Shown one piece after another: positions 32,201 to 39,614 of a stretch of DNA of 55,441 nt. Under the pieces are notes generated by a model that was given only the letters and a program-made list of their open reading frames with translations, did no database searches and was not told the DNA's origin. Source of the DNA: DATJBF01 sp035515475. Lineage in GTDB: Bacteria; Verrucomicrobiota; Verrucomicrobiia; Palsa-1439. Positions within the stretch are counted from its first letter, which is position 1. Every line of letters begins with the position of its first letter. The stretch spans positions 1 through 55,441 of the forward strand of contig DATJBF010000051.1 in assembly GCA_035515475.1 (NCBI GenBank). Reading direction: 5' to 3'. Position numbers and translations under genes: made by a program.

Positions 32201-32303
32201 GCCGCGACGCTCCGCCCGGTACGGCAGGGGGAGATCATGGGGGATACTGAATCCTGTACTCGTCGCTGTTCGTTTGCGCGAAAAACAAAAAGGAGTTTAG
32301 ACG

Positions 32304-32804
32304 ATGACTCACCGGCAAAAGAAACCCGGCAGACCAAGAGCAGAAGATCAGAAACCCATGCTGACTGCACAAATTGTCAAAGCCTACGGCGAGACAGGCA
32401 GCTTGGAGAAAACTGCAGCCCGGTGCGGGATTGCGCCGAACACCGTGAGGGCAATTCTGATGCGTAACCCGGAGGATTTCGCCGCTGCAAAAAAGGCTTT
32501 GGCGACGCGGATGTTCGCCGTGGCTGGTGACGCCGTGGACATTTCAGGCGAGCGCATCGGTGAATGTTCTTCGCCGCAAGCGGCAGTCGTCGCGGGAATC
32601 TTTGCGCAGCGGGGAACGGAATTGCTGGAAGACCACCCTGAGAGGCTCTCGATCAACGTCGCGGTACTCCAGTCTTCCCTTGCCGATCTCGAAACCCTGC
32701 TCAAACAGCGTGACGAGATACTAGCCGCTACCGGTGGTGGTGAGAAACCACAAAAGTCGGTCGCGGAACGCGGGAGTCGGGCAGCGGACAGGCAGCAGGA
32801 ATAA
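32304..32804 (+). CDS. HTH protein, terminase-small-subunit-like (tentative)
   Basis: 166 residues, cytosolic and charged. AAGGAG lies 11 nt before the ATG. An N-terminal basic stretch (RQKKPGRPRAEDQK) precedes a helix-turn-helix: TAQIVKAYGETGSLEKTAAR, CGIAPNTVRAILMRNPEDF. The C-terminal half is helical (LSINVAVLQSSLADLETLLK) and ends hydrophilic. The HTH with a following helical oligomerisation region resembles phage terminase small subunits, but the match is weak; it could be any element-encoded DNA-binding protein. It is the first gene of the element. Confidence 0.5.
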   Translation: MTHRQKKPGRPRAEDQKPMLTAQIVKAYGETGSLEKTAARCGIAPNTVRAILMRNPEDFAAAKKALATRMFAVAGDAVDISGERIGECSSPQAAVVAGIFAQRGTELLEDHPERLSINVAVLQSSLADLETLLKQRDEILAATGGGEKPQKSVAERGSRAADRQQE

Positions 32805-32874
32805 TATAGCTTGCTTCGTCAGACGTGAAAGGCAAGACTTGGGTAACGCGAGACACCTACGGCAGGAGAACGCT

Positions 32875-33021
32875 ATGAGAAGACTGTTAGGGTTACTCGT
32901 GGTGCTGCGCGGAGTTCGAGCTATTGGCCAAGTACCCGCTGGCCATTTTGTTTACACATTGGCTGACTTGCCCCTAAGGACTTGCTCACACGCAAGGGCC
33001 ACGTCTTGGGGCAGGTTCTGA
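32875..33021 (+). CDS. Short hypothetical protein with hydrophobic N-terminus
   Basis: 48 residues, MRRLLGLLVVLRGVRAIGQV then PAGHFVYTLADLPLRTCSHA. GGCAGGAG lies about 6 nt upstream of the ATG, which supports translation. A short hydrophobic N-terminus could be a signal. I do not recognise it and it could be a decayed gene. Confidence 0.35.
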   Translation: MRRLLGLLVVLRGVRAIGQVPAGHFVYTLADLPLRTCSHARATSWGRF

Positions 33022-33078
33022 AGCTTCTGGAGCAGATTGCTGAAACGACTATCACTTAACCAACAAACGGAGGGACGC

Positions 33079-33585
33079 ATGAATAACAACAAGTTGGCTT
33101 GGATGATCGCGGCGAGTGCTTTTTGCCTTTGCGTTACGTCATACGCAATGACCGAGGCGTGGCATGTTTCCCTTAATACCAGTGGCGATTTTGACCCCAC
33201 CCAAGGCTGGCAGGTAATTCCTGACGGCTCTGGCGGTGTCGCTTGTGCGTATACAGTGACCATTACGAACATGTCTTTTACCGTTATCCAGTGGTTCAAC
33301 GCAAAGGGGGGACAAATCTACCAGACAGTAAAGCCTGACACATGGATGGTCTACATCTTTGACAAGAATCATCTTGTTTACGGTGCCGACGATTGGGTTA
33401 ACGGGACGACGCCAGACACTAGTTGTGTAGTCGTGGATAAGCGCGGAACCGAAACACCCATAGCCAACTTCCACGGATCGTTTCCCTACCCTCAGCCGGT
33501 TCAAGGCGACAAAAAGGGTTTTTTCTTCGTCCGATATACGGGCACAGGGGCTGACGCCGAGTTAGTCCGGTTCCTTTACAAATAA
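33079..33585 (+). CDS. Secreted hypothetical protein of the mobile element
   Basis: 168 residues from MNNNKLAWMIAASAFCLCVT; GGAGGGA precedes the ATG by 4 nt, deciding against the earlier frame start. The N-terminus is a signal peptide with probable cleavage after SYA (near residue 23). The mature part is rich in beta-strand-forming residues (WQVIPDGSGGVACAYTVTIT, TVIQWFNAKGGQIYQTV, GFFFVRYTG) and would be a small globular periplasmic or extracellular protein. No family recognised. Base composition is more AT-rich than the chromosome. Confidence 0.65.
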   Translation: MNNNKLAWMIAASAFCLCVTSYAMTEAWHVSLNTSGDFDPTQGWQVIPDGSGGVACAYTVTITNMSFTVIQWFNAKGGQIYQTVKPDTWMVYIFDKNHLVYGADDWVNGTTPDTSCVVVDKRGTETPIANFHGSFPYPQPVQGDKKGFFFVRYTGTGADAELVRFLYK

Positions 33586-33663
33586 ACAGGCGCGTCTTGT
33601 GAGGGGATGCGAGCCGATCAACTCGCGTCGGGGAGCTTGTCTTACGTCCGCCGAGTCTTTACA

Positions 33664-34236
33664 ATGCAATCCATGCGCCTGCTACCGTCAGGGGTTGGCA
33701 GCGTTTTGAGCGCAATTTGCAGGGCGCGGCAGAGTACAGCCGTCTTTGTGCCGCTAGCGGTGGCCTTACTCCCGGTTCTCGTAACGGGCTGCGCGACCAG
33801 TCAAGACAGCCCCGGATTCTGGCAGCGTTTCGGCCAAGCTCTCGCTGCCTCTGACAACAGTGTTCCGGTATCGCCTGCACCGACACCAGTTTATGTTCCA
33901 CCAGTACCCGCTTCAGGCGACCCCTCAGACATCATCGCTGGAATAGGACAGACAATCCTCCAGCAGAACCCGCCAATGACGAGGACTGCACCCGCGAAAA
34001 TTGAGAGAGTAGCAGTGCTCAAGGTCATGGACATTGAGTCGAAAGCAATCATACAGCGAGCGAATGGCGAGATGTACCTGATTGAGTATGGAGTTGGCGC
34101 GCTCTCTCTCTGGCGTTACGAGGGTAAGGTGGTGCTAGTTTATTCTCCGGGTCTTTTTCTCGGCGTCGGCTCGTCTATCGTTTTGCCAGAGGTTGAAGAG
34201 AAGGCGCGGATTTGGAACGCAGAACGATTGCAGTAG
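33664..34236 (+). CDS. Putative lipoprotein of the mobile element
   Basis: 190 residues from MQSMRLLPSGVGSVLS; the frame is open from 33607. A lipobox is seen in LAVALLPVLVTGCATSQDSP, with the lipidated cysteine in VTGC. A proline-rich spacer (VPVSPAPTPVYVPPVPASGD) follows, then a small domain with VAVLKVMDIESKAIIQRANG and EMYLIEYGVGALSLWRYEGK. The long segment before the hydrophobic core suggests that the true start may be further downstream (MRLL at 33673). Function unknown; surface exposure is inferred from the lipobox. Confidence 0.6.
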   Translation: MQSMRLLPSGVGSVLSAICRARQSTAVFVPLAVALLPVLVTGCATSQDSPGFWQRFGQALAASDNSVPVSPAPTPVYVPPVPASGDPSDIIAGIGQTILQQNPPMTRTAPAKIERVAVLKVMDIESKAIIQRANGEMYLIEYGVGALSLWRYEGKVVLVYSPGLFLGVGSSIVLPEVEEKARIWNAERLQ

Positions 34237-34354
34237 TTGTGGTGATAGTAAACCCGACTTGACCAGGCGCGTTCATTCGGGGCGCAAGTACGCGAACTTG
34301 TGCCGGGGACGGTAGCTTACTCTGCTGTCCCCGCGCGCCGTCATGGAGTAAGAC

Positions 34355-34987
34355 ATGGCGAGACAACAACCGCAACGGCAGGCACACAAGGCGGACACAA
34401 ACAAACCTGAGTGGGTCAAACGTATAGACGAGGCAATTCTGAAAGCATCGTTTCCTGCCACTCACCTCAAGAAAGCAAAGATTGTCGAATTCCCATTTGC
34501 TGGCAGCTACCCAAAAGGCTTTCCGTCAATAATGCAAGACCCTTACCGTCACGGCGCGCACGTGGGACACCAACTCTGTCTGATGCGCGAGCTTGGAGAT
34601 AAGAGAATCGCCACAGCCGATTCGACGCTCCAGCAAAGACGTCAAATCTCCGAGTGGATGTTCAAGGCTATTCAACAGCACGTGCTCCCCGAAATCGTCC
34701 GCGCTTGCATCTGCCCGCTTGTAGTGGCGAAGCTGTTTTTCGGCGGCTTCGCGGCAGGACTCAAGAGGGGCACGTTCGGGCCAACGGGCCAGATCAGCGA
34801 GGACATCAGTATCTACCTTGCATTGTCCAACGACTGGGAACAGTTGATGAAATGCCAACTTAGTACGCGTCAGGCAAGCGTTTGGCTGTCCGAACGTTTG
34901 GGAAAAACCATCGGCCCTAAGCGGGTCGAAAAAATCTTCGAGCGTTTCGGGATAAAGTTGCGTCCACGCGGGCGTCCACGGAAGTAA
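34355..34987 (+). CDS. Unknown element protein with basic DNA-binding-like C-terminus
   Basis: 210 residues, soluble. The central part includes GSYPKGFPSIMQDPYRHGAH, QISEWMFKAIQQHVLPEIVR and a hydrophobic helix ACICPLVVAKLFFGGFAAGL. The C-terminal third looks like a helix-turn-helix (STRQASVWLSERLGKTIGPK, RVEKIFERFGIKL) ending in RPRGRPRK, an AT-hook-like basic tail. I do not recognise the family. Possibly a replication- or packaging-related regulator, but that is only position-based. 160 nt without a gene follow. Confidence 0.55.
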   Translation: MARQQPQRQAHKADTNKPEWVKRIDEAILKASFPATHLKKAKIVEFPFAGSYPKGFPSIMQDPYRHGAHVGHQLCLMRELGDKRIATADSTLQQRRQISEWMFKAIQQHVLPEIVRACICPLVVAKLFFGGFAAGLKRGTFGPTGQISEDISIYLALSNDWEQLMKCQLSTRQASVWLSERLGKTIGPKRVEKIFERFGIKLRPRGRPRK

Positions 34988-35147
34988 AATTCCCCCACCA
35001 ATCCTGTCTAGCTGTCGGAATTAAGCCCGCCGCCACTTGTGCTTTATTTAGTGGCGTGAAAAATACGATTCATCTCAGAGCGCAGGGCGGCGAAGTTTTT
35101 TTGCCCGCTTCTGCCAAGTCTCAAACTCAAACGCTGCGGGGCCGACC

Positions 35148-35351
35148 ATGACGGCGGGCGAGAGGCTACTTCTTGAACGGCGGCGACGGCGGCTGCCCGC
35201 GTGGAAACTGGCGGCGCTGGCCGACCTTGACCCGACGACCTACAGCAAGATTGAGCGCGGCGAGCGCGACGCTACACCGGACCAGCGGCTACGGCTGGCG
35301 CGGGCGCTGGGCGTTGAGCCTGAGCAAATCTTCCAGCGGGTGACCCCGTGA
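35148..35351 (+). CDS. Small XRE-family HTH protein
   Basis: 67 residues, consisting only of a lambda-repressor-like HTH: RLPAWKLAALADLDPTTYSK, IERGERDATPDQRLRLARAL, GVEPEQIF. Small stand-alone HTHs like this act as element regulators (Cro-like). The stop overlaps the primase GTG start (GTGA 35348-35351), so it is translationally coupled to the primase gene. Confidence 0.85.
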   Translation: MTAGERLLLERRRRRLPAWKLAALADLDPTTYSKIERGERDATPDQRLRLARALGVEPEQIFQRVTP

Positions 35352-37621
35352 GCTTGGACATTGCGGAGGCGAAACGGCGATTGCCGTTGCCCGATCTGTT
35401 GACGCGGCTTGGGCTGGGCGACCACGCGAAGAAATCGGCCTGCTGCCCGTGGCCGCAGAATCACAAGCACGGCGACCGGACGCCGAGCTTCGGCATCTTC
35501 CGGCGTGGCGACGGGTGGGGTTGGAAGTGCTTTGTGTGCGGCAGCGGCGACGAAATCACGTTCTTAGAAAAGCACGAAGGGCTTTCCAACGCTGACGCGA
35601 TTCGCCGCTACTGCGAGCTTGCCGGGGTGAATGGCAACGGCGGGCGCGATACCGGACGCCCGCCCGTGGCAGCAAGCGCCAGTGCAAGAAGCAAGAAGCC
35701 AATGGAATCCCAAGCAAATGCGACCCCTTCTTGCTTCTTGCCGAAGTCCGACGTGGCTTTTGCTGAGGGCGTAGCGAAGCGGCTGGCCGTGCGCGTCGAG
35801 ACAATCCAAGCCCTGATTGCCGAGCAAGCGTTGGGATTTGAGAAGGCGCGGGGCGCAATCGCCTTTGCGTGTCAGAACGTGGACGGCAGCATTGCGGCGT
35901 TGCACCTGCGCGGGAAGCGACCGGACGGGCAACGCTGGTTTGCGTGGACGCCTGAAGGTTGCACGGCGGGGCCGTGGCGGTTGCCCGCTATCAAATGGGC
36001 GACGAAGGGCGTGATCGTGGCGGAAGGCGAAACCGACGCGATTGCGGCGCTGGACACGGGAATTGAGCAGGAGGGCTTCGCGGTGATTGCCAAGACGGGC
36101 GCGGGAATTTTCCCCGACGATGCGCTGGATTTGCTTCGCGGCAAGACGGTTTTTGTGATCCCCGACAGCGATAAGGCTGGGCGCGAAGGGGCGGACAAGA
36201 CGGCGGCGAAGCTGGCGGCAGTTTGCGAGGTTCACGTTGTCACGTTGCCCGATATGCCCACCCACGGAAACGGCGAACCCCGAAAGGATTTGCGCGATTG
36301 GCTGGGGCTGGGCAGCGGCAAGGCGGAATTGTTGGCATTGCTGGACGGGGCGCGACGGCCTTCGGTGGAAGTGTTGACCGAGCCGACGAAGCCGGTGATC
36401 TACGGGTTGCCGAAGCGATTCTGTTACGATTTGGGCGGCTGGATTGGCGACTACTTCCAGACGTTTGAGCCGCGAACCGAGCCGAGCTATGCCTTCCACT
36501 TGGCAGGGGCGCTGGCAGCAATGGACACGATTCTAGGGCGGCGGGTGTTCTGGCAATTCGGGAACACCTGCCTTTACCCCCAAGACTACTACCTTTGCGC
36601 GGGCCGCGTGGCGGCTGCGCGGAAATCCACGGCGCTGAGTTGTGCGGCGCGGGTGATCCGTTGCCTTGAAACGGAAGCCACACCTTACCGCATGGCGGAA
36701 GGCTTTTCGTTTGAGGCGCTCCCGGATGAGTTTCAAGAGTGGCCGTTGCGGTTGTTACTACTGGACGAGTTTTCAAGCCTGCTGGTGTTGGCTGCGAAAG
36801 AATACGGCAGCGGAATCTCGCAAGCCCTCAATTCCATGTGGCAAGGCGCGGACAGAATCAAGTTGCGTTTCCGTGGACGCAACGGCGGCAAGGCGGTGAC
36901 GATAGACACGCCCACGCTGACGATATTGGGGGCAACGACGTTGGAGTTGCTGCAAGCGAACCTGCGCGCGGGCGATCACGGCGGTTTCACGTCTCGGCTG
37001 CTGACGTTTTACGCGGAAGGCGACAGCAAGGATTTGCCCGAACCGCTGCCAATTGAGCAACACGAAGTCGAGGCGCTGGCCAACAAGCTGAAGCAGTTGA
37101 CAGAGTCGGCGAGCGGTCAAGCCCGTTGGACGCCCGACGGGGCTACGATGTGGGCGGAATGGTATTGCCAGCAGAAGCGCGAAGCAGCGGCGAATCCCAG
37201 CGGTTTCGCGTCACGCAAAGGCGATCACGTCCGCAAGGTTGCGCTGAAGCTCCAGTTGTCACGCGATGGCAGCTTGGAAGTGACGGACTGGGCGCTGGCT
37301 CGCGCCATTGCGATTGCAGACAAGGCGGAACATTCATGGCGCAAGGTATTCGGTGGTGGCCCGCTGACGGGTGGGTTCATCGCGGCGAAGGCTGCCGAGC
37401 TTCTGGCCTATGTTCAAGCCCACGCTTGCCCCGACGGGATTCCATACTGGCAAGCGAGTCGCGCCTTGAAGCTGGACAAGGCGACGTTTGACAAGGCCCT
37501 GCAAACACTCCGCGTGTGGGAACAAGTTCACGTCGAGGAGCGGGCCACCAATGGACGGCCCGCGCAGTTGCTATGGCCGAAGAAGCCCGTGGGGCAACAA
37601 GGCAAAAGGCAAGAAGCATGA
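35348..37621 (+). CDS. CHC2-Toprim primase fused to DUF3987-type domain
   Basis: 757 residues from a GTG start overlapping the XRE stop. The N-terminal zinc finger ACCPWPQNHKHGDRTPSF ... WKCFVCGSGDEITFL is CHC2/DnaG-like. A Toprim domain follows with GVIVAEGETDAIAALDTG (catalytic glutamate) and VFVIPDSDKAGREGADKTA (DxD-like), then DLRDWLGLGSGKAEL. The C-terminal 400 residues look like DUF3987 (FHLAGALAAMDTILGRRVFW, VAAARKSTALSCAARVI, LLLDEFSSLLVLAAKEYGSG, LTILGATTLELLQAN), a helicase-related fold common in mobile elements. It probably initiates replication of the excised element. Confidence 0.85.
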   Translation: MSLDIAEAKRRLPLPDLLTRLGLGDHAKKSACCPWPQNHKHGDRTPSFGIFRRGDGWGWKCFVCGSGDEITFLEKHEGLSNADAIRRYCELAGVNGNGGRDTGRPPVAASASARSKKPMESQANATPSCFLPKSDVAFAEGVAKRLAVRVETIQALIAEQALGFEKARGAIAFACQNVDGSIAALHLRGKRPDGQRWFAWTPEGCTAGPWRLPAIKWATKGVIVAEGETDAIAALDTGIEQEGFAVIAKTGAGIFPDDALDLLRGKTVFVIPDSDKAGREGADKTAAKLAAVCEVHVVTLPDMPTHGNGEPRKDLRDWLGLGSGKAELLALLDGARRPSVEVLTEPTKPVIYGLPKRFCYDLGGWIGDYFQTFEPRTEPSYAFHLAGALAAMDTILGRRVFWQFGNTCLYPQDYYLCAGRVAAARKSTALSCAARVIRCLETEATPYRMAEGFSFEALPDEFQEWPLRLLLLDEFSSLLVLAAKEYGSGISQALNSMWQGADRIKLRFRGRNGGKAVTIDTPTLTILGATTLELLQANLRAGDHGGFTSRLLTFYAEGDSKDLPEPLPIEQHEVEALANKLKQLTESASGQARWTPDGATMWAEWYCQQKREAAANPSGFASRKGDHVRKVALKLQLSRDGSLEVTDWALARAIAIADKAEHSWRKVFGGGPLTGGFIAAKAAELLAYVQAHACPDGIPYWQASRALKLDKATFDKALQTLRVWEQVHVEERATNGRPAQLLWPKKPVGQQGKRQEA

Positions 37622-37682
37622 GAATTCCCGAAGAAATCAGCCCCCTTTTTGCTTTTTGCATCTTGCACGGCGAGGTAGCAAG

Positions 37683-37940
37683 GTGATCGACGCGACTACC
37701 ACAACGCCCGCAGGGCGTTACTTGGACGTGAAGGGAGCAGCGGGGTACCTCTCCATGACCGAGAAGGCAGTTTATTGGGCGGTGGCGCGGCGGATGATTC
37801 CGTTTCGACGGCTGGGGCGAAAGCTGGTATTTGATACGGCGGAGTTGGACGCTTATATGCATGCGCTCGAAGGCGTGGACGTGACCGAGGCCGTGGGGCG
37901 GCGTCTGCACAACGGGACAATGAGCGATTTGACGAATTAA
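37683..37940 (+). CDS. AlpA/excisionase-like HTH protein
   Basis: 85 residues from a GTG start (MIDATTTTPAGRYLDVKGAA); the ORF extends upstream into the primase frame. The MerR/AlpA-type winged HTH of excisionases is clear: YLDVKGAAGYLSMTEKAVYW, AVARRMIPFRRLGRKLVFDT, AELDAYMHALEG. In mobile elements such proteins act as recombination directionality factors or transcription activators. It lies 10-270 nt upstream of the second XRE gene and the integrase, which fits an Xis role. Confidence 0.75.
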   Translation: MIDATTTTPAGRYLDVKGAAGYLSMTEKAVYWAVARRMIPFRRLGRKLVFDTAELDAYMHALEGVDVTEAVGRRLHNGTMSDLTN

Positions 37941-37944
37941 GGGC

Positions 37945-37972
37945 TTGACGTGACTATTATCTGTGATAATAT
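37945..37972 (+). promoter_or_regulatory. Promoter with palindromic operator ahead of the second XRE gene
   Basis: The perfect inverted repeat TATTATC-tgt-GATAATA (37955-37971) lies between a TTGACG -35 (37945-37950) and TAATAT at 37967-37972 (16-nt spacer), 11 nt before ATG 37983. An operator inside the promoter is typical for autorepressing XRE regulators. Binding is inferred. Confidence 0.6.
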
Positions 37973-37982
37973 CTGGGGCAAG

Positions 37983-38210
37983 ATGAACTGGACGGCCAAG
38001 AAAATCTGCGAACTTCGCAAGACGGCGGACATGACGCAGACGCAAATGGCTAGTTGGCTTGGAGTAACTCAGGTTCATGTTGCCCATCTCGAAAGTGGTT
38101 TTCGTCCACCGGGGCCGCAGACGATGCGATTGCTTCAGGTGTTGGCCGAGCGTGTGAAGGCAGGGCAATTCAAAGCCGTCCAGCCGAAACGAAAGCGAGG
38201 CAAGGCATGA
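37983..38210 (+). CDS. XRE-family regulator directly upstream of the integrase
   Basis: 75 residues from ATG 37983 (MNWTAKKICELRKTADMTQT); a GTG at 37950 would also be in frame but lies in the promoter. HTH core: MTQTQMASWLGVTQVHVAHL, ESGFRPPGPQTMRLLQVLAE, then a basic tail KPKRKRG-like (QPKRKRGKA). The stop overlaps the integrase ATG (ATGA 38207-38210). With the operator just upstream this suggests autoregulated control of the XRE-int unit. Confidence 0.85.
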   Translation: MNWTAKKICELRKTADMTQTQMASWLGVTQVHVAHLESGFRPPGPQTMRLLQVLAERVKAGQFKAVQPKRKRGKA

Positions 38211-39316
38211 AGCATATCTATAAGCGCGACAAGAGTTGGTATTTCCAATTCACGGTGAAGGGCAAACGGTATCAGGGCGCGATTGGCGAAGTGAGCAAGG
38301 CCGTAGCGCGCGAGGTGGCCGAAAAGAAGCGCGTCGAGGCGTTGGAAGGGAAGTTGATCGAGCGGCCTATCAAATCGCCGCTGCTGGGCCGTCACGATGC
38401 CGAGAAAGACCAGTTTTCAGACGCGGCGGGTGAATACATGGCGTTCTACTGCCAGAACCACAAGGCGAGTTCAACGCAGCGATGGCGTTCGGCTCTATTA
38501 CATCTGTGCGGGGCGTTCGGCAGCAAACGGCTGGACGAAATCAGTCCGTTCGCAGTCGAGTCCTACAAGTCGCAGCGGAAGGAAGCTGGCGCTGCCGACG
38601 CAACGGTGAATCGTGAATTGGCCTGCTTGAGAAATCTCTACAATATGGGCCTGAAATGGGGCTGGGTAACGGATAACCCGGTCGGGGCGGGCAAGGTGAA
38701 GAAATTCCGCGAGAACAACCGGCGCGAGCGGTGGCTTACGTTGGAAGAAGAAGCCGCATTGCTAGACCACTGCGATCAGCGGTTGAAAACCTTTGTGCTG
38801 GCAGCGGTGGACACTGGCTTTCGGGCTGGCGAGTTGCAGTCGTTGCGCTGGACTGACGTGGACTTTCAGCGGGGCAACGTCGCGGTTGCCAGCGGTTACA
38901 CCAAGAACGGCGACCCGCGCACGAATCCCATGACCAAACGGCTTGAGCAAGCCCTGCGAGACTGGAAGCAGGGACATTCTAACGGCGACGGCTTGGTGTT
39001 CGGTGAGTATCGCTACCGCGAGCCGTTCGAGCGGGCGCGTAACGCGGCGGGGCTGGGCAAGGACGTGGTGTTTCACTCACTGCGGCACACCTACATTTCG
39101 CGGCTGGTCATGGCTGGCGTGGACATTCGGACTGTGCAAGAGTTGGCAGGCCACAAGACGATCATGATGACCATGCGTTACACGCACTTGGCACCGTCAC
39201 AGAAGCGGCGAGCCGTGAACGTGCTGGATGATGAAATCGCCGCCGGAGTTACTGCAAAAGTTACGACAGTGGATTTTGCACGGGCTGGACAACTGGTTGC
39301 AAGTGCTTCACTATGA
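38207..39316 (+). CDS. int: Tyrosine recombinase (integrase) of the tRNA-Leu element
   Basis: 369 residues from the ATG overlapping the XRE stop (MKHIYKRDKSWYFQFTVKGK). An N-terminal arm-binding region is followed by a SAM-like core-binding domain (QFSDAAGEYMAFYCQNHKAS, LDEISPFAVESYKSQRKEAG) and the catalytic domain: Arg in DTGFRAGELQSLRW, Lys in YTKNGDPRTNPM, HxxR in FHSLRHTYISRL, His in LAGHKTIMMTMRYTHLAPSQ, and the nucleophile Tyr in MRYTHL. The catalytic set is complete. It stops 6 nt before the intact tRNA-Leu, and its 3' end contains a 24-bp repeat also found near attL. Confidence 0.95.
   Translation: MKHIYKRDKSWYFQFTVKGKRYQGAIGEVSKAVAREVAEKKRVEALEGKLIERPIKSPLLGRHDAEKDQFSDAAGEYMAFYCQNHKASSTQRWRSALLHLCGAFGSKRLDEISPFAVESYKSQRKEAGAADATVNRELACLRNLYNMGLKWGWVTDNPVGAGKVKKFRENNRRERWLTLEEEAALLDHCDQRLKTFVLAAVDTGFRAGELQSLRWTDVDFQRGNVAVASGYTKNGDPRTNPMTKRLEQALRDWKQGHSNGDGLVFGEYRYREPFERARNAAGLGKDVVFHSLRHTYISRLVMAGVDIRTVQELAGHKTIMMTMRYTHLAPSQKRRAVNVLDDEIAAGVTAKVTTVDFARAGQLVASASL
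39246..39269 (+). repeat. Putative integrase arm-type site, right copy
   Basis: Identical over 24 bp to 32177-32200; contains GTTACTGCAAAAGTTAC. It lies within the last codons of int, encoding VTAKVTT, so one sequence would serve as both coding DNA and recombination arm. Confidence 0.6.
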
Positions 39317-39322
39317 GAACGT

Positions 39323-39362
39323 GCGCGAGTGGCGGAATTGGCAGACGCGCAGGACTTAGGAT
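39323..39362 (+). repeat. attR: 40-bp repeat within the intact tRNA-Leu
   Basis: Perfect 40-bp match to 32020-32059. The end of identity falls in the 3' side of the anticodon loop/stem, so the crossover is likely in the anticodon arm, whose CAGGA/TCCTG symmetry is a common core site for tyrosine recombinases. Confidence 0.93.
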
Positions 39363-39407
39363 CCTGTGGGGCAACCCGTGGAGGTTCGACTCCTCTCTCG
39401 CGCACCA
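39323..39407 (+). tRNA. tRNA-Leu (anticodon TAG), reconstituted by the element, CCA encoded
   Basis: Acceptor GCGCGAG pairs with CTCGCGC, then A73 and CCA. D-arm region TGGCGGAATTGGCAGACGCG; anticodon stem-loop CAGGA-CTTAGGA-TCCTG gives anticodon TAG; long variable arm TGGGGCAACCCG as expected for Leu; T-arm GGAGG-TTCGACT-CCTCT. The first 40 nt are the attR repeat, so the 5' half comes from the mobile element and the 3' half is the native chromosomal remainder. It starts 6 nt after the int stop codon. Confidence 0.95.
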
Positions 39408-39508
39408 GCCTTCGCCCGGAATGCCTTCGGGGCTACGGCTGGCACGCCAGATTTTGACTCTTGCAGTTCGGGTCTGATTTGCTATCGTGAGTGTGTCCAT
39501 CCACGGAT

Positions 39509-39585
39509 GCGAGCGTAGCTCAGTCTGGTAGAGCGTCACGTTGCCAACGTGAATGTCGAGGGTTCAAATCCCTTCGCTCGCTCCA
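39509..39585 (+). tRNA. tRNA-Gly (anticodon GCC), CCA encoded
   Basis: Acceptor GCGAGCG pairs with CGCTCGC, T73, CCA. D-arm TAGCTCAGTCTGGTAGAGC; anticodon stem-loop TCACG-TTGCCAA-CGTGA gives GCC; T-arm GAGGG-TTCAAAT-CCCTT. Standard 77-nt tRNA. It is about 100 nt after tRNA-Leu on the same strand, so the two probably formed one transcription unit before the element entered. Confidence 0.95.
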
Positions 39586-39614
39586 ACTTTTTTCTCCCCG
39601 GTCACGCGTGGCGT

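Larger units (their letters stand above)
32020..39362 (+). mobile_element. Integrated element at tRNA-Leu, satellite-like, about 7.3 kb
   Basis: Bounded by the 40-bp att repeats. All genes run on the + strand: HTH/terminase-like, small secreted proteins, lipoprotein, unknown protein, XRE, CHC2-Toprim-DUF3987 primase, AlpA-like HTH, XRE and a tyrosine recombinase next to attR. There are no head, tail, portal or conjugation genes. That content is typical of phage satellites or small integrative mobilisable elements. The 32060-32303 stretch is non-coding and holds one of two 24-bp repeats that I read as recombinase arm sites. The GC content of 33000-35000 is visibly lower than the chromosome. 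Confidence 0.9.

Noticed and set aside
32200..32303. Possible regulatory RNA or leader between attL and the first element gene
   Set aside because: No clear hairpin with T-run or known motif could be identified by eye.
36223..36468. Small + strand ORF inside the primase gene
   Set aside because: Overlaps a well-supported primase frame and has no own signals.
39270..39322. Promoter for the reconstituted tRNA-Leu (TATGAG at 39312 with TGGACA upstream)
   Set aside because: The -10 match is poor and the spacer would be about 20 nt; too weak to call.
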